The translations under genes and the position numbers were made by a program. A stretch of DNA of 64,000 bases, from assembly GCA_009801085.1 (NCBI GenBank), contig VNWV01000001.1, positions 6,510,001 to 6,574,000 of the forward strand, written 5' to 3'. The stretch's first letter is position 1, and every line of letters starts with the position of its first letter. The notes beneath the pieces are model-generated. The model saw only the letters and a list, made by a program, of their open reading frames with translations, had not been told where the DNA came from and did not search any database. Shown here in pieces: positions 44,513 to 56,250 of the stretch. This DNA comes from Lasiodiplodia sp. COLG20. Taxonomy: Eukaryota > Ascomycota > Dothideomycetes > Botryosphaeriales > Botryosphaeriaceae.

Positions 44513-45378
44513 TCACCCCATAAACAACCCCCCACTAGCCTGAATCGTCTGGCCGGTAACCCACCTACCCGACGGCTCCGCCAGCATCGCCACCACAAGC
44601 GCAATATCCTCCGCCGTCGCAAACCGATGCTCCATGGGCGTCAACGCCTTCTGCGCCTCCACCGCCTCGCGCGGGATGCCATCCACGACAATCCGATCAA
44701 TCATATCCGTCATCGTGTAACCCGGCGCAACCACATTCACCGTATGGCCCTCAGGCCCCAACTCGTGCGCCCACGCGCGCGTCAGCCCTTCCATCGCCGC
44801 CTTGGTCGCGCAGTAAATACTACCAGCGGGAATCCCGACGCGGCCTAGTAGGGAGCCGATGCTGACGATGCGCCCCCCACCGCCGGCGGGCAGGTGCGGG
44901 AGGACGGCCTGCGTGGTGAAGACGAGGCCGCGCACGTTGGTGTCGAAGGCGCGGGCGAAGACGTCGGGCGTCGTGTCGCGCAAAGTCCCGACGATTTCGG
45001 CGCCCGCGTTGTTGACGAGGATGTCGATGGTGGGGCCGAAGGCGGCGGTGGTGGCGGCGACGATTTTGGCGGGCGAGCTGAGGTCGCAAGTGTCGGCCTG
45101 GATTTTGATGGCGCGGGTGGAGGAGCCGCTGGCGGAGGAGGAGTCCGCGATGGAAGAGATGACGTCGTCGGCGAGCTTTTCGCTGCTGGGGGAGACGTAG
45201 GTGATGGCGACCTGCTCGGTGTCAGTGTGGTGGTTGATTTGGCAGTTGCTCTACTTACGTTCGCTCCGCGTTTGGCAAGCTCGATGGCGATGCCGGCGCC
45301 GATGCCTCGAGAGCCGCCTGTGACGATTGCGACTTTGCCGGCCAGCGTCAAGGACTGGTTTTGAGAAGAAACCGTCAT
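44513..45378 (-). CDS. Short-chain dehydrogenase/reductase (SDR)
   Basis: Two exons (45378-45259 and 45211-44513) with a 47-nt intron give 272 aa, a classical SDR length. Motifs in order are the cofactor site TGGSRGIG (residues 20-27), NNAG (107-110), a Ser near 160 and the catalytic Tyr173-x3-Lys177 in SIYCATKAA; the C-terminus ends TGQTIQASGGLFMG. The pattern fits the 3-oxoacyl-ACP reductase/tetrahydroxynaphthalene-reductase type of NADP(H) oxidoreductase. The substrate cannot be told from the sequence. The region after the first strand has a Ser-rich insertion (about 60-73). No targeting signal, so probably cytosolic. Third-codon GC is high through exon 2. Confidence 0.9.
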
Positions 45379-46018
45379 TTTATTTTATTTTTTTTTTTGG
45401 TGGAGACGTGGAGTAAGGGAATAGATGGTGGGATGATTGCACAGAACTGCTGCGGGCATTCACTATTTATGCCACATCATAATTAGACTTCTGACAACTA
45501 TCCCAGTAGTGCAGAAAATCAAAGTGTGGTATGCGGTCATGCGGCCGGATCATCCCGAGTCTCGTTGTTCGCGGTTGACCGAGAGCGAAGAGGTGCATGG
45601 AAATGATCTGTAGTCAGCTTATCCGGAGGTGAGAATCTTACTTGACCGAGTTGCCTATTCGGTGTATGCTGAAACAAATACCAAGAATACCAAGAAAATC
45701 ATCTCTCAGCAGCCGACGATTTGCGAGCGACCTGAATTCACAGTATCACCTTTACCAATCTTGAAGCGCACAATCCTGTAAATAACAAACGGGCGTCAAA
45801 TGGACGAATCAAAGGCGTTTGATCACTCTGTATTCAAATTTGAGCCCATCTCGTGCGTAATTCTGTTCAAGAGTGTGAATGTAAAGCATTGCGGCGTCTT
45901 TTTCCCCGCGTCAAATTGTCTCACTAAGCTGACCACGCCACACCAATAGTTCCCTGCCAGTCTTTAAGGTTATCCTTTGGACCCCGCAATGTGCAAGAAA
46001 ATAAGCCTGCATCCCAAC
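45379..46018. other. Intergenic region
   Basis: Promoter of the SDR gene, with a T-rich leader at 45383-45400, and 3' flank of the HAK gene. No gene was recognised. Confidence 0.55.
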
Positions 46019-48825
46019 TCAAATCTCCCTCACGAACCCCACCTCAACCAACTTGTCAACCGGAATATTCATCTTGGCCACCTTTGCCCTAGTATTATCC
46101 CTGAACCACAAGAATATGCTCAGCACAACACGCTTGAAGAGGCCGTTCTTGTTCTCCAGTAACCGCAGCTGTTCCTTGCCGACGATGTACACAACTTGCG
46201 TCGCATAAGCCGACTCCAGCGCCGCGAGCCGCTCCGATACGGTCGGACGAAGCCAGTTGCCATCGCGGCTCTCTACCGGTGAGTAGGAAAGACCAGTGGA
46301 ATGTCCTGCGATATCAATGGGGTCGTAATCACCTGCAGCAACTTCCGCTGTCTCCGCGACGGCAGCGCTAGCAGAAGCATCCGCACCCGCATTCGCGTCC
46401 GCGTTCGTGTTGTTGCCCGGAATTGGTGTGGTCGCAGTCGCAGCAGCAGCAACAGTAGGCGGTGCGGCAACAGCAGCAGCAGGGGAGAACGCAGACGACT
46501 GAATCGCCTCGCGCAGCTTCGCGTAAACGATGGCGCCCAGGTCAGCGTTGACGGGGTGGTCGTTGTAGCCGTGGCGCAGCACGACGCGGTAGCAGCTGGG
46601 CTGGCGCGTGGCGGCGATCTCGAAGCGGTCCTCGTCGGCGACGTGCGGCACCTGCAGCGCGCGCAGGTGCAGGAAGACGTGCACGTCCTGCTGCGCCTGG
46701 AACTTGCGGATGAACTCTTCGTACACGGCCGGCATCTTGGCGCCGCCCGCCTTGTCGAAGAAGATGCCGAGGCCCTTGACGGTGAAGATGTCGCCGCCGC
46801 CGAGCTTCTCGGCCAGTTTCGTCTTGCCGGTTCCGTCCTTGATGAGGAGGTCTTGCGGCCGCAGGTGGTGCTTGGCTTCGCACTTCCATTGCTGCTCCTT
46901 GCCGTAGCGCCAGAGGATGAAGAAGCTGGCGAGGATGAGAGCGAGGACGAAGGTGAACCAAGCACCATCCACGAACTTGGTAGCAGCCGAAGAGAGGAAG
47001 AGGCCGTCCAAGGTAACAAAGATCAGCCACACTGGGAGCACTATCCACCAGTGTGTGCGCCAGACGATCAGTGCCACGAGAGCGACGAGGCAAGTTGTGA
47101 TAAATGTGACTAGGACGACGCAGAATCCGTAGGCATGGCCAAGCTTGGTGGTCTGGTTGAGGAAATGGTTAGCGAGTGCTATCATTGCTTTGCTTTCAGT
47201 TGTAACATACGTTGTTATAGACAGCGGTAACAATTACCGTGCCGATCATGATCAGCCAGTTGGCAAACGGGATGTAAACCTGACCATGGAACTTGTCGCT
47301 GGTATAGACCATCTTGATCTGAGGGAAGTAGCTGGTGTTCATCACTTGCGCCAAAAGCTGGAATGCCGAAGTGATGAGGGCCTGGGAAGCTACGATAGCC
47401 GCCAGAATAGAAATGACCAGTGAAGGATAAAACATGCCCGGCGGTACAGACTCAAAGAACGGATTGGCATACGCTCCCTCGTTCTCTGAAATGTATGCCG
47501 CCTGGCCAATGTACGCAACAAGGAGGCATGGGTATGCAAGGCACAACCATGACAGTTGAATCGCTCTGTTCCTTATCAGCACACAACCAGGACCATATGA
47601 AGATGAGTATCTACCTTTGCGAAAAGGCACCCAAGTCCGCGAAAAGCGCCTCAACACCCGTGAAAGCCAGCAAGATGCCTCCCAGAGCGAGCCATCCATC
47701 CGTCTTGTTACGTACGAAGAACTGCCCGGCAAAGTACGGAGAGAATGCCTTCAACACTGATGCATCGTACTTGGCCAAGTTGTAGACACCGAAACAGAAG
47801 TTCAGGAGAAGCCAAACAATCACCACTGGTGCAAATCCGCTAGCGAGCCTCGAGATTCCCAGGGGCTGCAGCATGAAAAGCAAGACGAGAATGGCACACG
47901 AGACTCCGACAATCGTGTCAGTTCCGATGTCCTCTCGGACCACCTTCAGGCCTGCAGAACAATCAGTTTCTTTCAGTTCCATGCCATCTTCCGATGTGTA
48001 CGTGGGTTACCTTGTACAGCTCCCAGCACCGACTGTGCTGGGGTCAGAATACTGTCTGCCAGAATAAGGCTGACGCCGAAGACGGAAAGCGCCTTGAGGA
48101 GGCCATGCATGGCACGGCTGTTCTCCAGGAAATTTCTGATTTTCAGGTTGCTCGTCCGGAGCTCGTGTGTGTGCCATCGTTTCAGCTGGTATGAGGATTT
48201 CTTCTTCGGGTCTTGCTTCGTGATGTGGCACTGTACATCTGTTCAGTATGGGATAGAAAATGAAACCGCGGCAATACGTACGTAGCGCGCAAGCAAGCTG
48301 TAGATGGCAAATGTACCACCTTCACCCTCGTCATTTGCGGAAAGAACGATGAGCACATATTTGACGGTGACGATGAGAGTGATGGCCCAGATGATCAAGG
48401 AAAGTGCGCCAAGAAGGTCGTCATGCGATGGCTGCGAACTGAAGGTGCTGGAGTAAACATAGAGCGGACTTGTTCCAATATCACCATAGATGACACCGGT
48501 AGATTGGTACGCCAGCCTTGCTACTGTTAGTACGACAAGCGGATCTGGAGATCAGGCAGCTTACAATAGAAGAGTCCACCCAGAGAACACCTTGTCGCTG
48601 TCAGCTAGTGGGTTCGCCATGGCACCAAGATATGCTTACCTGCTTGTGCTTTAGATCTCGCTCCTGCGGCTGGATATCAATGCTAGCTTCCTCGTCGTAG
48701 TACTGATCGACGTCCTTCTCGTCCAGGGGCGCGTTGCGGTCAGGAGGGCCACGAGGCCGTAGAGCCGCGTGGTTGGTACTCTGGGAAAGCGATGATTGCT
48801 TCGAGGAGGTGTTTTCTCTTTCCAT
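46019..48825 (-). CDS. hak1: HAK/KUP-family high-affinity potassium transporter
   Basis: Seven exons (48825-48640, 48590-48565, 48516-48282, 48230-48011, 47951-47615, 47565-47211, 47152-46019) join to 830 aa. Exon 2 is only 26 nt; using it restores the family block [16 protein letters not shown], followed by the signature [17 protein letters not shown]. About twelve membrane segments follow, then a cytosolic domain of ~330 residues with an Ala-rich, low-complexity insertion ([19 protein letters not shown]...). The protein ends [13 protein letters not shown], as fungal HAK proteins do. HAK transporters bring K+ into the cell at the plasma membrane, mainly under potassium starvation. Exact splice sites of introns 2 and 3 were chosen by frame and family similarity. 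Confidence 0.9.
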
Positions 48826-51149
48826 ACCAGGATTAATGCGGAGTGGTGCGAAGTATCTGCAGAAAAGCGCTCAGGCTAACCTTTGACGGTGATGTTGCGC
48901 GAATATCGGAAAAGGCCTCACGATGCAAGAACAGCAGCTGCTGCCCTCTTAAAACCCGACGCAGGCAACAACTGCTTTTCCTCTTTCAGTCGCCTCAGCC
49001 ACTCGGGAGGTGAATGAAATTCCTGTTGTCGCGATAAGACGCGGCATGCTATCCGCAGATCCAGATTGGATGATAAATCGCGCATCTCGACCTCCGCGTC
49101 ATGTGTTGTACTATATCCCGCACGGCGGTCTCCGCACATGCTTACACGCGAACCTCGGGAAGGATGCTTGACCGGCGAATTTACCGTTCCTCCCACAGAT
49201 CGATGTGCTACTGGGGCGCTCTGTCCCCACGCTACGCGACGACATTCCACATGCGGCAAATTAGCCGTCGCAGGGTCTCTGTCTTCAAGCTTGATCAGAC
49301 GTCGACTGCCGAAATTTTCTTTACCACGGCTCTCTTTGCCCCATAAATAACGACCAAAATTCCCGCATACTCTTGGCTTTCTGTGCCAAGGTAGACCATC
49401 GCGGATAATGTACGTATATACATAACCAAAGACGCTCGGCTCCCACCAAGACCGGCCGCCATTCCTATCGTGACGGTCAGCCCAGACATTCTTTCCCATT
49501 TGCGCTTCGATGCCCCCGCATTCAGCCCCAATCATCATCTCCCCACATTCCTGCGAAAACCCAACATTCCTCAAGACATTGCTTTTTAGAAAGCTATCCT
49601 GTAGTTTCGTCACCAGCAGTAGTAAAATCTGGGCTATGAAGACAGTGAAAGATCGCTTCAACTCTTTAGCCTCCCACGCTCATGAGAACTCGTTACGCAG
49701 AGCCTCCACGTAGCAGCGTCCACGACCAACTCACCCAAGTTAATCCGGCTCTGGCCAATGCAACAACATACATCTCGAGTAGGCAAGGCCAACCTCTTTG
49801 CTCTTACTGACTGTGACTTTGATGGCACTTTCGTTTCCACCGGGAAGGAACCGCGAAAGACCTTTAGCAGTTTCCATAAGAGTTAAACAGTAGCCTACCC
49901 TTACGTTGGGAGCAACTGACTTGAACTCTATTCACGCCAACGCGCAACGTTCCTCTATCGGACGTGATCTCTAGTAATTCCAAGATCAACACTTCAAAGA
50001 TATTTATTAGTCTAATAGCCGGTCTTGATCGCGTCTTCTTACATGTTTCGCGTATCGTCCTGCAATAAATCCTTTTCGTTTTTTTTTCTTCTTTCATTGA
50101 CGCTGCCCAAGTCTTTCCAGTCTACTCCGTCCATCGCTTCTTATTTTTTCTTTCACAGTGATCACCGGAAAAATTTAAAAAGTAAGACAAATGGATCGCA
50201 CATGTTCTGCAGCCAAAATTTAGCGCAAATTAGTTTTTTTGCTCATGTCATGGATAGTTGAAGCAATCGTCCAGACGAGAATGTTTCATTGTTAATTCCA
50301 CATTCACATCCTGTCAATAGCTTCAACTGCCCACATATGTTAAATGCTGAGGCATAGTTACCCTAGGTTCTAAAGCCCTTCGCACTAGCCTTCGGCTACC
50401 ATGCCCCTCTATACCTACATAAGCGGACGAGCGGACAAGCTCGACCGATTGCCCGGAAGTGGGGCCCCGCTCCCCACAGAAGTACGTACTCTTGCGAAAC
50501 CCAAGAGCAAGAGCCTTAACGCACCTGCTCCTATTGCTGGGAATTTTCTTTTAAAGATCAACACGAATACACGAACTAAAACTTCTTCGCAACCTGCAGC
50601 GCCCATGTTATCAATTGGGCCTCAAGCAATTATCGCTCACCATACTGCAGATATTGGCCCCCACGTTGAAAAGAAAAAGCTTACGACAGCTGAAGGATCC
50701 AATTCAGATCTAAGATGTCTCACTGTATTTCGCCGATCGACTTTTGGCGAGTCGCATTGACCCGCACCCGATACTCTACCCTTGCAACGTTGGCGAAAAT
50801 AGGCAGCAAAGCCGTGCTAATTCCGTAAACAGATAATCCTACCCAATCGCAGCCCTATGCACCACTTCACTATACTCTAGAAAGACTAGGACCAAACCGT
50901 AACTCTGGGAGTGGTGGAGGCGTAGAATCTGTGCCGCGCATCTCACGCCATTGTCTCCGTGCCGACTTCGGGACTATTGCTCCATACGTATACCATGTAG
51001 ATGCCTTATCTTGACGTCCATGTCTGAGAAACGTGGGGATACTCAAAATTCTTTCTGGTCCTGACTTCGCGACATATCATCCACATCAAAAATGACGGCC
51101 AGTGAGCTTACGAGACGGCAGCAACTCGTTGTTCCTTATCAGCTAATCA
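48826..51149. other. Intergenic region between divergent genes
   Basis: About 2.3 kb separate the HAK gene (minus) from the FMO gene (plus). It contains a stop-free 744-nt minus-strand stretch at 48918-49661 without protein-like features, probably HAK leader and promoter, and foldback element copy 2. An open frame at 50401-50760 has no recognisable domain. Confidence 0.55.
50241..50340 (-). repeat. Foldback (MITE-like) element, copy 2
   Basis: It aligns gap-free over 100 bp to 11702-11801 with 77 identities by hand count. Its own ends are inverted repeats (AGTTGAAGCAATCGTC at the left end, CAATAGCTTCAACTGCC at the right). The neighbouring A-run is present at both copies, but a target-site duplication is not evident. 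Confidence 0.8.
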
Positions 51150-53410
51150 ATGATAGAAACCACCACGGTCTCAATTCACGATGAATACCCTCCGCGGGCT
51201 GACCTGCGGAAAATGATGGACCAGAATCCTCTGCCCGTTATTGCTCCAGGAACCGTAGACTCGGATGTTTTGGCTGGCGATGAACCAACCAAGCAGGCGC
51301 TCAGTGTGCTTGACAAACTCAACAATGCTCTGGCCACCGACGATCCCGAAGCGCTGGAGAGCTTGTTCTTTACCAGTCAGGCATTTTGGAAGGATACATT
51401 GGGGCTGACATACCATCTACGCACATTCAATAAGCCCGCAACAATCACCGCAAATCTTCTAGAAACTAAACGAATGAGGAGTCTTACTGAAGGCATCAAG
51501 CTTGATGGGTCTGCCCGATTCATGCCAGCTGCCCCGACTCTTGTGAGGATTCCTCCTGAATCTTCGCCTCAATGGCAAAAGTGATCAAACTGACAGTCGA
51601 TGCAAACAGCAATTCATTGATTGTGATGTTACTTTCAGGACTGAATCGCCAGCTGCCATATGCAAGGGGAAGATGCTGCTTTTGCCGGCCAAAAGTGGGC
51701 TTGGAAGCGCTGATGAAAAAGTCGAATGGAAGATATGGATTTTGAGCACCAGACTTGAGAGCCTCCACATTCAACCAGAGGATGAGACATTATTGCAGTC
51801 TCCTGGCAAAGGCCTGAATGGCCTGGAGCATTTGGAGACAGACGTCTTCATCATCGGAGGCGGAAATGCGTGAGTGAAAACACGAGTGATGAAAGACAGT
51901 CGAACGTCTCAGAGAACAGCTGACTAATTCAAAATAATCTTTCTCTACAGCGCTGTCGCCCTTGCTGCACGCCTCAAGGCATTGGGTGTTGAGAGCATCA
52001 TGGCCGAGCGAAATGCCCGGGTTGGCGACAACTGGGCTCTCCGCTACGACTCAATGCGATTCCACATCCCAACGTCATTTTGCGAGTTGCCCTTCATGTG
52101 TAAGTAACAACTCGGTTTTGGTCGAAATCATCCGATTCCGTCCTCCTAAATGATTCTTCTGTGTAAATGAGCAAAGAAAACTGATACTCCATCTCTCAAC
52201 AAGGTTATGACAAGGACCTCCAAACACCACATCTTCTCACCAAGGACGAGCTTGCCGACCAAGTACGCCGATACGTAGCTGCCTTCAACCTCAACGTCAT
52301 CAACTCGGCCAAAATCAAGTCAACGCTTTACGACCAGTCAAGCAAACGGTGGACCATCAAGTTCGAGACTCCGGCGGGCCAACACACGGCCATCGCCAAA
52401 CACCTCGTCCAGGCAACCGGCATAGCATCGCAGAAGCCCTACCTCCCCCCGATAGCAGACAGCCATCTGTACAAGGGCATCAGCATCCACTCAGCGCACT
52501 ACACCAACGCCACCAAACTGACCGAGCAAGGCGCCAAAGTAAGCCGAACCATCCCACTCCACCCGCACCCCACCCATCCTAACAACCACAGACCGCCCTC
52601 ATCATCGGCTCCGCCAACACCGCCTTCGACATCCTCACCGACTGCTGCCACGCCGCCAACCTCTCCACCACCCTCGCCGTCCGCACCCCCACCTACATCG
52701 TGCCCCTCTCCTACGTCTGCCACCCACTCAGCCTGGGCGCCTACGACGCCATCGGCGTCGCCGCCGCCGACCAGCTCTTCCTCACCCTCCCCGCCGTCAT
52801 CGACGCCCAGCTCGCCCGCAACCTCTTCGCATCTTTCGCGGCGCAGGAACCCGATCGCTACGCCGCGCTCGCCGCCGCGGGCTTCCCGGTGGTTGATAGT
52901 GGGGACAGCAGTGCGGTGCTGATGCATAACTTGATCGAGCGCGCTGGCGGGCATTATGTGGATGTCGGGGGTACCGCGTTGCTGGCGGAGGGGAAGGCGG
53001 CGGTGAAGGCGGGGACGGAGCCGGTGGCGTGGACGGAGGGGGGCCTGAGGTTTGGGGATGGGAGCGAGGTGCAGGCGGATGCGGTGGTGTGGTGCACCGG
53101 GTTTGCGGATAGAGATGCTAGGGAGACGGCGGCGGAGATACTGGGAGGCGGGGAGGAGGGAGGAGAGGAGGGTGGGGCGGATGGGCTGCTGGGTCCGCGC
53201 GAGATTGCGGCGAGGCTGGATTCGACGTGGGGCGTTGATGCGGAGGGCGAGATCCGTGGTATGTGGAAGCGGCATTTGCGCGCTGAGAATTATTGGGTTA
53301 TGGGCGGGTATACGCAGCAGCATCGATGGCATTCGAAGACGTTGGCGCTGCAGATCAAGGCGGCGCTGGAGGGGATTTTGCCGCCGGCGTATCGGGAGAC
53401 CAGGTTGTAA
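51150..53410 (+). CDS. Flavin-containing monooxygenase with N-terminal NTF2-like domain
   Basis: Five exons (51150-51542, 51610-51869, 51951-52099, 52204-52538, 52592-53410) give 651 aa. Residues ~45-200 form an NTF2/SnoaL-like domain (LNNALATDDPEALESLFF...; FIDCDVTFRTESPA). The FAD-binding Rossmann motif is FIIGGGNAAVALAARL (about 212). The FMO fingerprint YKGISIHSAHY lies at about 358-368, and the NADP-binding motif ALIIGSANTAFDI at about 381. The region ending WCTGFADRD is the conserved ATG-type motif near the C-terminus. Such fusions are common in ascomycetes and are predicted to oxygenate N, S or aldehyde/ketone substrates using NADPH; the substrate is unknown. Exon 5 is very GC-rich at third positions and carries a Gly/Glu-rich insertion. 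Intron 1 uses a GTGAGG donor, with the acceptor chosen by frame. Confidence 0.86.
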
Positions 53411-53675
53411 GCAGTGTTGGAGGAGTTAGAGTAGTGTGGAGATAGTATTCACATATGGCTCGTAAAAATACTGGATGCTTGCTCGTATACCCCGGAATGA
53501 ACTAAGCTGTGGGATATCTGAAACTCTCCAAAGGTGCTTCAAGCCTATAAGAGAACCAAAAGTGTAGATTTAAGACTTTCTACAGCATTCTATTTCTATG
53601 GAAGGGAAAAGGATAATGTGAGACCTGACATAGCTTTCCAGCCGAGTCAACTCAGAACTTGGCAGAAACATGCAG

Positions 53676-54583
53676 TTACTTGAACTCCGAGCAGGTGCCA
53701 TCGTAGTTGAAATACTTGCAGTTTGGCTGGCAGTTGTACTCTTCGGTAGTGGCGAGGGGGCCACCGGGCTCGCGTAGGGCCTCCCACTCGGTGCAATTTC
53801 CCGGACTAATGGTGGCGATGCTGAATCTCGGGTGGACGTCTTGGATGGATGCGAGGGAGACACCACTATAAATCAAAAATTTCTGTATCAGTATGGAAGA
53901 CCATTTTGAGTATGCCGCGGGATTTCACTTACTTCCAAAGGCTTCCCGAGATGACAATGCCACCTGGCGCAGCGGTCTCCAGCTTATCCAGCGTGAGTCC
54001 ATTCAGGTAAAGGTTTTCCGACACTTTGAGGAGACCATTGACGCGTTGGAGGTTTGGTGCCTGCAGCTCTCCCAAGTAGTGGTTGCCGTAAACGATGAAA
54101 TCACCGTCAACGGTAGTCAGACTCGGCATCAGGACATGCTGCAGGCCTGGCCGCATCTGGTTGGATTCGGTGAAGGAGATGCCGCCGCCCACGTAAGCCA
54201 GCTTCGGGAAATCCATCGTTACCGTATACGAGTCATGGTTCTCAAAAGAGCCTCCAATGCGCTCCAGGGAGCTGGCTGTCACTTTGTTCCAGTCGTGCGT
54301 GGTCAAGGTGCCTGTGATCTCCTTCACGCCTTTCAGCTCGACTGCTGAATATAGAGGTCCATCTGCAAGTGAAATGCTTCCGGTAAAGGTTGGACAGGCA
54401 GCGATGCTGTCGGCATCTTCCTGGCTGCTTATAGTCTTGGTGGCCTGGGAAGAACACACTAAGCTGGTCAGTCATCCGACTTAAGCAGTATGTTGAGTTT
54501 GGAGAACTACCAGTTGCGTTCTGACCCACGACCAGGGCCGCGAGGGTAGAAATGAGAGCGAGATGGAGCGATTTGGGTGCCAT
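53676..54583 (-). CDS. Ecm33/Sps2-like secreted receptor-L-domain protein
   Basis: Three exons (54583-54511, 54458-53933, 53865-53676) give 262 aa. It opens with a signal peptide (MAPKSLHLALISTLAALVVG). The body shows leucine-rich-like beta-helix turns typical of receptor L-domain/Ecm33 proteins: GSISLADGPLYSAVELKGVKEI, SLERIGGSFENHDSY, MPSLTTVDGDFIVYGN, NLQRVNGLLKVSENL. The C-terminus has a Cys cluster (NCTEWEA..., YNCQPNCKYFNYDGTC). Ecm33 proteins act in cell-wall organisation and are usually GPI-anchored and ~400 aa; this one is shorter, with no hydrophobic GPI signal, so it is probably secreted free. The gene converges on the FMO gene with 265 bp between stops. Confidence 0.82.
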
Positions 54584-56250
54584 ATTCTCCAGAGAGTGTC
54601 TGTGCTAACAAGACCAAGTCTGAGGTTGCGGTTGAAACGGAAGGCTGAAGAAGAGAAACCTGGACGAATTTAAGGAACTTCAAAAATGCGGTTGCTAGAA
54701 GTCCACCTCTAAGCCACGATGCAACTTCCCTTCCTGGTTAGGAGCCAATGTTCTGTGTCCATATCTATACGAATAAGCGAGCCAGATACGAGAGTATCGA
54801 AAGACTTATTGCATGCTTGTGCAACCAAATTGAAGAGCTACGCTGGCATCATAAAGGCAAAGTCACATTGATCTGGTATTTATCTATGCTCTTGCTGCTG
54901 AAAAGCGCCCATTCGGATTCCCAAAGGCTTTTTAATCTGATATACCCATACGATCATAGATTATTCATGCGCCACATTGTTCACAGCCCCAATTGTACGA
55001 TGCCTGGTGCCTGGTGCCTAGTGCCAAGCTTCGGCTACACCGCAGGATTCCGCCCCCCAGAAACGCGCAGCCAACCAGATAACCAATTTTTACAATGTGG
55101 TCTCATCATGGATCCCAGCCCAGCTCAGCTCGATTCGAAGCGGTTATCCGCACGGAATCCCGGTGCCGGTCGCACTACTGTTACACTGGAATAATTGAGG
55201 CGACGCTCAACAAGTTGACCAAGCTTGTCTACGCTTTTTTTTTTTTTTGTTTTTTGGTACCGCTGTTCGGCCAAAGTCTCCCTATAGAAAAACCATGACG
55301 CAGATTATAAGCAATTGGAGAAAATGATACATGTATGTGATCAACAGTACGCAGCTCTTTATTAGACGCGGCCCATAAGAGTCCTCGATGAACAAAAACT
55401 CGTCATCAGATTTAGTTGTAAAACGCTGAAGGCGAATGACTTCATCTCCCAAATCCTCTTTCCACCAAGTTGGTCGTGGATGCCATATTCCCAGAAAACA
55501 TTTTGTGTTCTCAGAAGAATTGGGGATTTTCTGAACTGGTTTACTTAGGACGAGGAGCGTGACTAAAGTTTTATCGTTGTGTGGGCGAGAACACTCTCAA
55601 ATTTCTATGTGGGTGATGTTGCATTAGCTCTTCTTCTGGTTTGCAAATTCACTCCTCACCATTCCCAGGAGTCGGAGAGCCATGATATAGGGACAGACAT
55701 GGGAAATCCCTGCCAGCGTTAAGCTCGGACATGATGGTGAAAAGAAGATTTTGTGCCCTCAATTATGTACCTGGATTCCGCTTCACTATGAATCTCAAAC
55801 TCCCTCGCCGGGAAGGTATTCAGTGGGCGCATGAACTTGAGCGACGTCATTTTCCCAGAGTATCTACGCACATGTTATCTCACAACGAGTAAACGAAGTG
55901 ACGTAGCACACATGAATTGATACGAAGTCGTTTTGCGTAAGAGCCGCAGGCAGCCGTCGGCCAAATAGGCGAAGTGCAGCGACTTTCGCCGGAGGGCACG
56001 GTTGGCAGTTCGAATACGTTGACGAATTTCATTTTGTCAACGCCGATGGCATCTTTGCCCCTCTCCACACTCTTCCCCGGCTTTTTGAGTGGCGGATGGC
56101 AAGGGTGGGCGGCGACAGGGACCCAAGTGCAGCATGATTGGCACCATTTCTTTACACTCTGCCTTTCGATTGACAAAAATGCTTATATACTCTCTGGGTT
56201 TAAAAATGAAGAAACATTAAATACGCTACATGGATATATGGCTAGACAGA
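54584..56250. other. Intergenic region
   Basis: About 1.7 kb with the promoter of the Ecm33-like gene and the 3' flank of the amine oxidase gene. It contains a short tandem TGGTGCC run near 55005-55025 and a poly-T stretch at 55236-55255. No gene was recognised. Confidence 0.55.

Noticed and set aside
48918..49661. 247-codon open frame on the minus strand upstream of the HAK gene
   Set aside because: Composition is not protein-like, no domain is visible, and it lies just upstream of HAK exon 1, where leader and promoter are expected. Probably a chance open frame.
50401..50760. 119-codon open frame with an ATG between the HAK and FMO genes
   Set aside because: Low-complexity Pro/Ala/Lys composition, no domain, and it lies in a promoter region. 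Not enough support to call a gene.
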